A stretch of 64,000 bases of DNA from Ctenosaura bakeri (lineage: Eukaryota > Chordata > Lepidosauria > Squamata > Iguanidae): NCBI GenBank assembly GCA_948474755.1, contig CAOLHI010000481.1:62001-126000 (forward strand), written 5' to 3'. Of the stretch, positions 59,243-64,000 are shown one piece after another. Under the pieces are notes generated by a model. It was given only the letters and a program-made list of their open reading frames with translations. It ran no database searches and was not told the DNA's origin. The number at the start of each line of letters is the position of its first letter. Within the stretch, counting starts at the first letter, position 1. A program made the translations under genes and the position numbers.

Positions 59243-59423
59243 GGCCATTTCTGCACTAGACTGTTATAGTGCTGTTATTCCACTTTCAACCTCCTATGGA
59301 ATCCTGGGGTTTGCAGTTTAGGGAGGGGCCTCAAAGACCCCTCCCTAAACTGAAAACCCCAGAATTCCATAGGAGGTTGAAAGTGCAATAATGGCACTAT
59401 AACAGTATAATGCAGAAATGGAC
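59243..59423. mobile_element. Palindromic MITE (GGCC-terminus group), copy 7
   Basis: 181 bp. It starts GGCCATTTCTGCACTAGAC and ends with the inverse. The centre is 'ggaggggcctcaaagacccctcc'. The flanks are TCT and TCA, a degraded 3-bp duplication. Confidence 0.9.
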
Positions 59424-60199
59424 TCAAGTTTCATCTTAAAATCTCTTTCCATGCTGAAAGAAGTGCTATCATCTCCTTTCGCATGTGATATCTGTTTTTC
59501 TTAAGTGCAGTTAGAAATTCTTAGAAGTAATCAATTTGCTTAGTGAAATGGGAAGCAGTAGGAGAGGAGAAAGATTATATTACAGGTAGGATTGACTCAA
59601 GTAAGGAAGCCACAGCCCTGAGTTTGCAAGACCTGAGCAGAGCAGTTGATGTCCAAGGCTTTTGGTGGGGGAGCTCTCATTCATAAGGATGCCATTAAGT
59701 CAAAGCTGACCTGACAACAATTAATAACAGCAATCAGTCTGGGCTGTGATTTCATTTGTTTATTTAAATCACTTCTGTGTTGTTGTCTGTTGCAAAGCAC
59801 TCCCTAGATGGTTTAGAGAAGATAATCTATTAAGCATTTTTAAAATACAAATGAAACAGCTCTGTCACCAAAACCAACGGAATCAAACATGTTTTAAAGA
59901 TCTGTTTAAAAAGTAACAAAAATGAGACCAAACGTATTTCCTTTGAGAGAGAGCATCAAAGATATGAGGCAATGGTTGGAAAGGCCATTTCTCTAATGCC
60001 TATTAAGTCTGTTCGGTCTGCAAGCAAGGCTGCAGAGACCAATCTAAAGACCTGGACAGTTTCTTATGAGTAAAACCAATCAGCTTATACTCATTAGAAA
60101 GACTAGTCTTTACATGGGCAAAACAACTGATGCACGCACCAGAAATTTCATTGTTCAGATTTTGCATCAGCCCTGATCTGACTGTCCCAATTTGGCAAG

Positions 60200-60452
60200 G
60201 ACAACCTTTTTAAAAAATTGTATTTACAAGAGAGCATATTTAGATATAAACAACAGCATAGACAAGCAACAGCATAAGGAAAGAAACTTACATTATGGGA
60301 CATTTTAAAAAAAGAAGAGACTAGGACTTGAGGGGGGGGCAAGACTACTAATTAGCTTTACATAGTTTGTAGATGAAATGTGATGAACAAGTATGACAAA
60401 TTTAACATACCTATATTGAAAAGCAAAAAAAGAAGGAAGAGAAAGAAAAAAG
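60200..60452. repeat. A-rich stretch, possible LINE 3' end
   Basis: 'tttttaaaaaattgtattta' followed by A-rich sequence to the GGAA repeat. No diagnostic LINE block is seen. Confidence 0.25.
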
Positions 60453-60515
60453 AGGAAGGAAGGAAGGAAGGAAGGAAGGAAGGAAGGAAGGAAGGGAAGG
60501 AAAGGAAAGGAAAGA
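60453..60515. repeat. (GGAA)n microsatellite
   Basis: About 10 GGAA units followed by imperfect GGAAA units. Confidence 0.95.
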
Positions 60516-61679
60516 GACGGATAGACCTCCCCATGGGATAGCGTCACAGGCTTGGATAATTCAACTATAGAATCAACCTTCTTTAAATAAAAAAAAGAGA
60601 GAATATAAGAAAGAAGTAATAGAAAAGTAATTTGCAATTACTTTAGTAACAACCTTACAACCAAAAAAGAATTTGTTATTTTGTTCCTTTCCCCCCCTCC
60701 AAATCAACTTCTCTGGTTGAAGCCTTACTAGATAAGGAGGTATAGTCTCTTCTCCAACCTTATTAGCATCGCCAAGGTTTAATAAGAGTATTACGGATAG
60801 AATACCCCTAGAGATGGTCGAAAGAATAAATAAGTAAGTATGGACTATATTTGGTATAATTATTAAACTTACATAAAGGTATTAACTTCCATCTAAGAAG
60901 CATAGATATCTTCCAAATTAAATTATATCAATTCAATTAACTACAACCAAAGACAAGGACAGTCTTGATTCATCATCTCTTCTCTCACTTTTTCAACTGC
61001 TTTTAAAATATCCCAGTTTCTCTACCTTTCTCTCATTGGCCTCCTTGTCTTCAGCTTACTCCAGTTGCTGCAAACTGAGTTCAGAGTGCATTCAGTTGAC
61101 TCATTGGGTGGAGAGGAGAAGCCTATTTAAATGAAAATATCTTGGGTAACTTCTGGAAGACTCCCAATTACTCAAATTCTCTTATATTCTCCCCGTGTTT
61201 CAATTTTCTGCATCCCTTTCTTTGTTTCCTAAGACAACGAGAAAGAAGAGGTAAAAGAGAAAGAAAATGATAGAGCTAGAGAAAATGAAAGAAATTTCAT
61301 ACCTCAGTTTTTTAAAATCTTGCCCTTTCCAGTAGGCTCAGCTAAAGCAAACTGCTGCAGCCTCTCCTAGCTTGGATGTTCTTCCTCCTTAATAACTTTT
61401 GCTATCTTGACCTCTCTGATGTTGCCTGGCCACATGTGTCCTGGTCTTCATCGGAGGATATGGAAACATTACCTAAACCTTGTATCCACTGGGCAGCAGG
61501 ATTTACCTATGGGGTGACTTGCCACTCACCAACTGATTGAATGGATGTGCTCAAGTTGGGATTTAAAAACAGGATGCAAGCCAGTTTAAATAAATAACTA
61601 CAATTTAAAGAACAGATGCACACATCATTCTATGTGTGGGTTTTTTTTCTTTTTATGAATTCCAAGAATAAGGAACAAT

Positions 61680-62480
61680 TTAAACAGAAACTGCTCTCTT
61701 TCCTTCTCTCCCTGTAATTTGTATTTAAAGAACACTTCCAATGAAAATTACTGGTGAAATATTCTGTGATTAGACAGCGTGCTGCCCCAACTGGTAACTG
61801 GTCAATCCCTTGTTAGAGTCGTCATTGGGGAGGAATGATTGATGGCTTCAAACAGGGCAAACATTCTTAGGGTAGGAAGGTTTGCCCTGAAGGCTTTGCA
61901 CATCATGCTGTGAAATGGAAATTTCAGATCTCCAATCTACATCTGTTTTAACAGGCCCACACGTGTGACTGTGCAGTGGCACTACATGGGTTTCCCGTGA
62001 ATGTGCTAATAGGCCTTAAGAGAGGGTTCTGCAACCATCCATCTGCTAGTTTTTAACAGGCCTGATTGGCAAGCGGATGTAACAACTGACATCTGTTCTT
62101 GCTTATTGATATGTAGATTTATGGTAATTACTCTGAACAATAAGACATGAAATTACCTAAGGTGAACATTAAATTAAATTTTCATGGCCTCTCTCCTTAT
62201 AAATATGCTTTTTTTAAAAAAAAAATATTCTTACTTTTCAAGCAGGCATATTGTGCATCTGTTATGAACATAATTTAATTGTATTTTTAAGCTGCCAAGC
62301 AGTGAAATCAAAGTTGGGATTCTTGCTGTCCAGAATATTAGCCAAGTTTGATAGCTGACTGGTATATACAGATTACCAAAAGCAGAGTCAAATTCCACTT
62401 TTATTCACAACGTTTTTCTCCATCATAAAGATTAAGAGTTATTTCGTTTCCAGCAGCTCATTCTCAGCACAGAGATTTTT
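61680..62480. other. Repeat-poor stretch, candidate conserved non-coding element
   Basis: No recognisable transposon. TAAT-type cores and long complex sequence, e.g. 'ggcctgattggcaagcggat', 'gtagatttatggtaattact' and 'attaaattaaattttcatgg'. Rated only on appearance. Confidence 0.3.
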
Positions 62481-63122
62481 TTTTTTTTGGTAGATTTCTT
62501 TCTTCTTTTTTAATGCCACTCTGTCTATCAGGCTGTGCTTTAGAGTTTAAGTGATTTGCATTTCTTCAGAGAGCATTGCATTTGCAGAATGTTCAACAGT
62601 TTCAAAGGAAGATGATCAAATTATTTTCTGTCCGGGTCTGCTGTGCGTTGTACGAAAGAGAGAAACGCAGCAACAACAAACACCACTAACAATCCTGTGC
62701 AATGTGAAAAAGTGTGAGATTCAAAAATGGTGACAGACAGCAAGTGAAGCTTGCAAAAGTACATTGCTATCGATTGCAAGGATCTGGGAAGAATTACAGT
62801 GCCTTAGAAATTATAAAATGGCATAGTTAATCCCCCTCTTTAATCGGCTCTAAATTTTCAGTCAAATATCAGGGCTATATTTTTTTCCCCTCTGGTATCA
62901 GGATAGTATCCCAGCTGAAATTTTCATAAAATAATAGGGCAGATGGCAGCATTAAAAAACCATTTGCCATACTGTAAGTCTTGTAATGGAAACAAGAGTT
63001 CTTGCTTTCTTTCTTTTGTGTCAGTCCCTGTGACAGATTGTGGATTTCTTTTAAAAATAAAATTCTATTGTGGAAGTAACATTTAACACTGATAATACAC
63101 AGAAAGCCAAAGAGGCTGGACA

Positions 63123-63797
63123 GTGACGTGCTGGCAATGCTTTAGCTGGAGGTCCTGCATTGAGCAGCAGGTTGTACTCATAGAATCCTACAGCTGGAAG
63201 AGACCACAAGGGCCATCCTATCTAACCTCCTGCCATGCAGGAAGACATAATCAAAGCACTCATGACAGATGGCCATCCAGCCTCTGCTTAAAACCTCCAA
63301 AGAAGGAGACTCCACCACACTCCAAGGCAGTGTAATCCACTGTCAAACTGCTCTTACCATCAGGAAGTTCTTCCTAATGTTTAGGTAGAATCTTTTTTCC
63401 TCTAGTTTGAAGCCAATCCTTTGTGTCCTGGTCTCTGGAGCAACAGCAAACAAGCTTGCTCAATTTCCATATGACATCCTTTCAAATCTTTAAACATGGC
63501 TATCACGTCACCTCTTAACCTTTTCTTCTCAAGGCTAAACATACTCAGGTCCCTAAGCCACTCCTTATAGGGCATGGTTTCCAGGCCTTTTTCCATTTTG
63601 GCTACCCTCCTCTGGATACGGTCAAGCTTCACAATATCCTTCTTGAAATGTGATGCCCAGAGCTGAATACAGTACTCTAGGTGAGGTCTGACCAAAGCAG
63701 AGTAGAGTGGTACTATTACTTCCCTTGACCTAGACATACTCTTTTAATTGATTATCAGCAGGGTCCTTTCCAGCTCTACAATACTAGGGTTCTAATT
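63123..63797 (+). mobile_element. CR1 3' end interrupted by another CR1
   Basis: 63123-63177 ('ctttagctggaggtcctgca', 'ttgagcagcaggttgtact') and 63749-63797 ('cagcagggtcctttccagct', 'ctacaatactagggttct') are the two parts of a plus-strand CR1 3' end. The minus-strand CR1 at 63178-63742 lies between them. Confidence 0.65.
63178..63742 (-). mobile_element. CR1-type LINE 3' fragment, inserted in a CR1
   Basis: Starts 'catagaatcctacagctgga'. The minus strand keeps [60 protein letters not shown] and [15 protein letters not shown], 111 codons without a stop. Confidence 0.9.
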
Positions 63798-64000
63798 ATT
63801 TCACTCCATCAAGCCAGACTCAACCTGTAGCATTTCACATTGATAGTTACTGCTAAAATGGTTTCCTTCAAAGATTCCTTGTGTTTTCTGGGGGGTTGTT
63901 ACAGCATGTTTATCCTGGGGGTCTTTGGGGCAGACTACTCAGAGTGGAGGCTCCTGCTTAAGTAAAGTCATTGCCTTTTCACTGCTGTTGTTTCTTTCTA

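Larger units (their letters stand above)
52333..64000 (+). other. CELF2: CELF2 intron, partial (downstream)
   Basis: At least 11.7 kb. Stretches with nothing nameable are 52333-52974, 53086-53764, 53986-55572 (C/T-rich at 55320-55570), 55986-58184, 58516-59242, 59424-60200, 60516-63122 and 63798-64000. Two of these, at about 56690-57780 and 61680-62480, are complex and repeat-free, and are listed separately. Confidence 0.8.

Overview
This window is vertebrate nuclear DNA, most likely from a squamate reptile (lizard). The grounds are its interspersed repeats: CR1 and L2 LINE fragments, tRNA-derived SINEs that look like Sauria SINEs, Penelope-like element remnants, Tigger-like and hAT-like DNA transposon remnants, and many short palindromic MITEs. 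There are no prokaryotic operons, rRNA genes, credible tRNA genes or CRISPR arrays. The species cannot be named from the sequence.

The only gene I can support is an internal part of CELF2 (CUGBP Elav-like family member 2, also CUGBP2 or ETR-3) on the plus strand. Four coding exons lie at 10001-10135, 38819-38898, 47417-47575 and 52269-52332. All have consensus splice sites and join in frame without a stop. Together they encode about 145 residues: the whole second RNA-recognition motif (RRM2) and the start of the long linker towards RRM3. RRM1 should lie upstream of the window, and the rest of the linker and RRM3 downstream. The introns are at least 10.0 kb (upstream, partial), 28.7 kb, 8.5 kb, 4.7 kb and at least 11.7 kb (downstream, partial).

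The rest is intron. By region: 1-10000 holds four of the more obvious retroelement fragments, an inverted minisatellite-like block and a Penelope-like inverted pair. 10136-38818 is dense in palindromic MITEs, foldback-like elements, Tigger-like elements and L2/CR1 fragments. 38899-47416 holds two GC-rich DNA elements, one of them inserted into a SINE, and several microsatellites. 47576-52268 has copies of two unclassified repeat families. 52333-64000 has long repeat-poor stretches that may include conserved regulatory elements, and ends in a CR1 inserted within another CR1.

The most interesting non-genic signal is a group of non-autonomous DNA elements with the same terminal motif (GGCC, N, TTTCC, R, CA) and apparent 3-bp target duplications, often TTA. 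It has at least three internally different types: seven near-perfect palindromes of about 180-200 bp, two GC-rich elements of 410-431 bp, and one of 457 bp. Several sit inside other repeats, which gives a relative insertion order. I see no convincing previously undescribed protein-coding system here.
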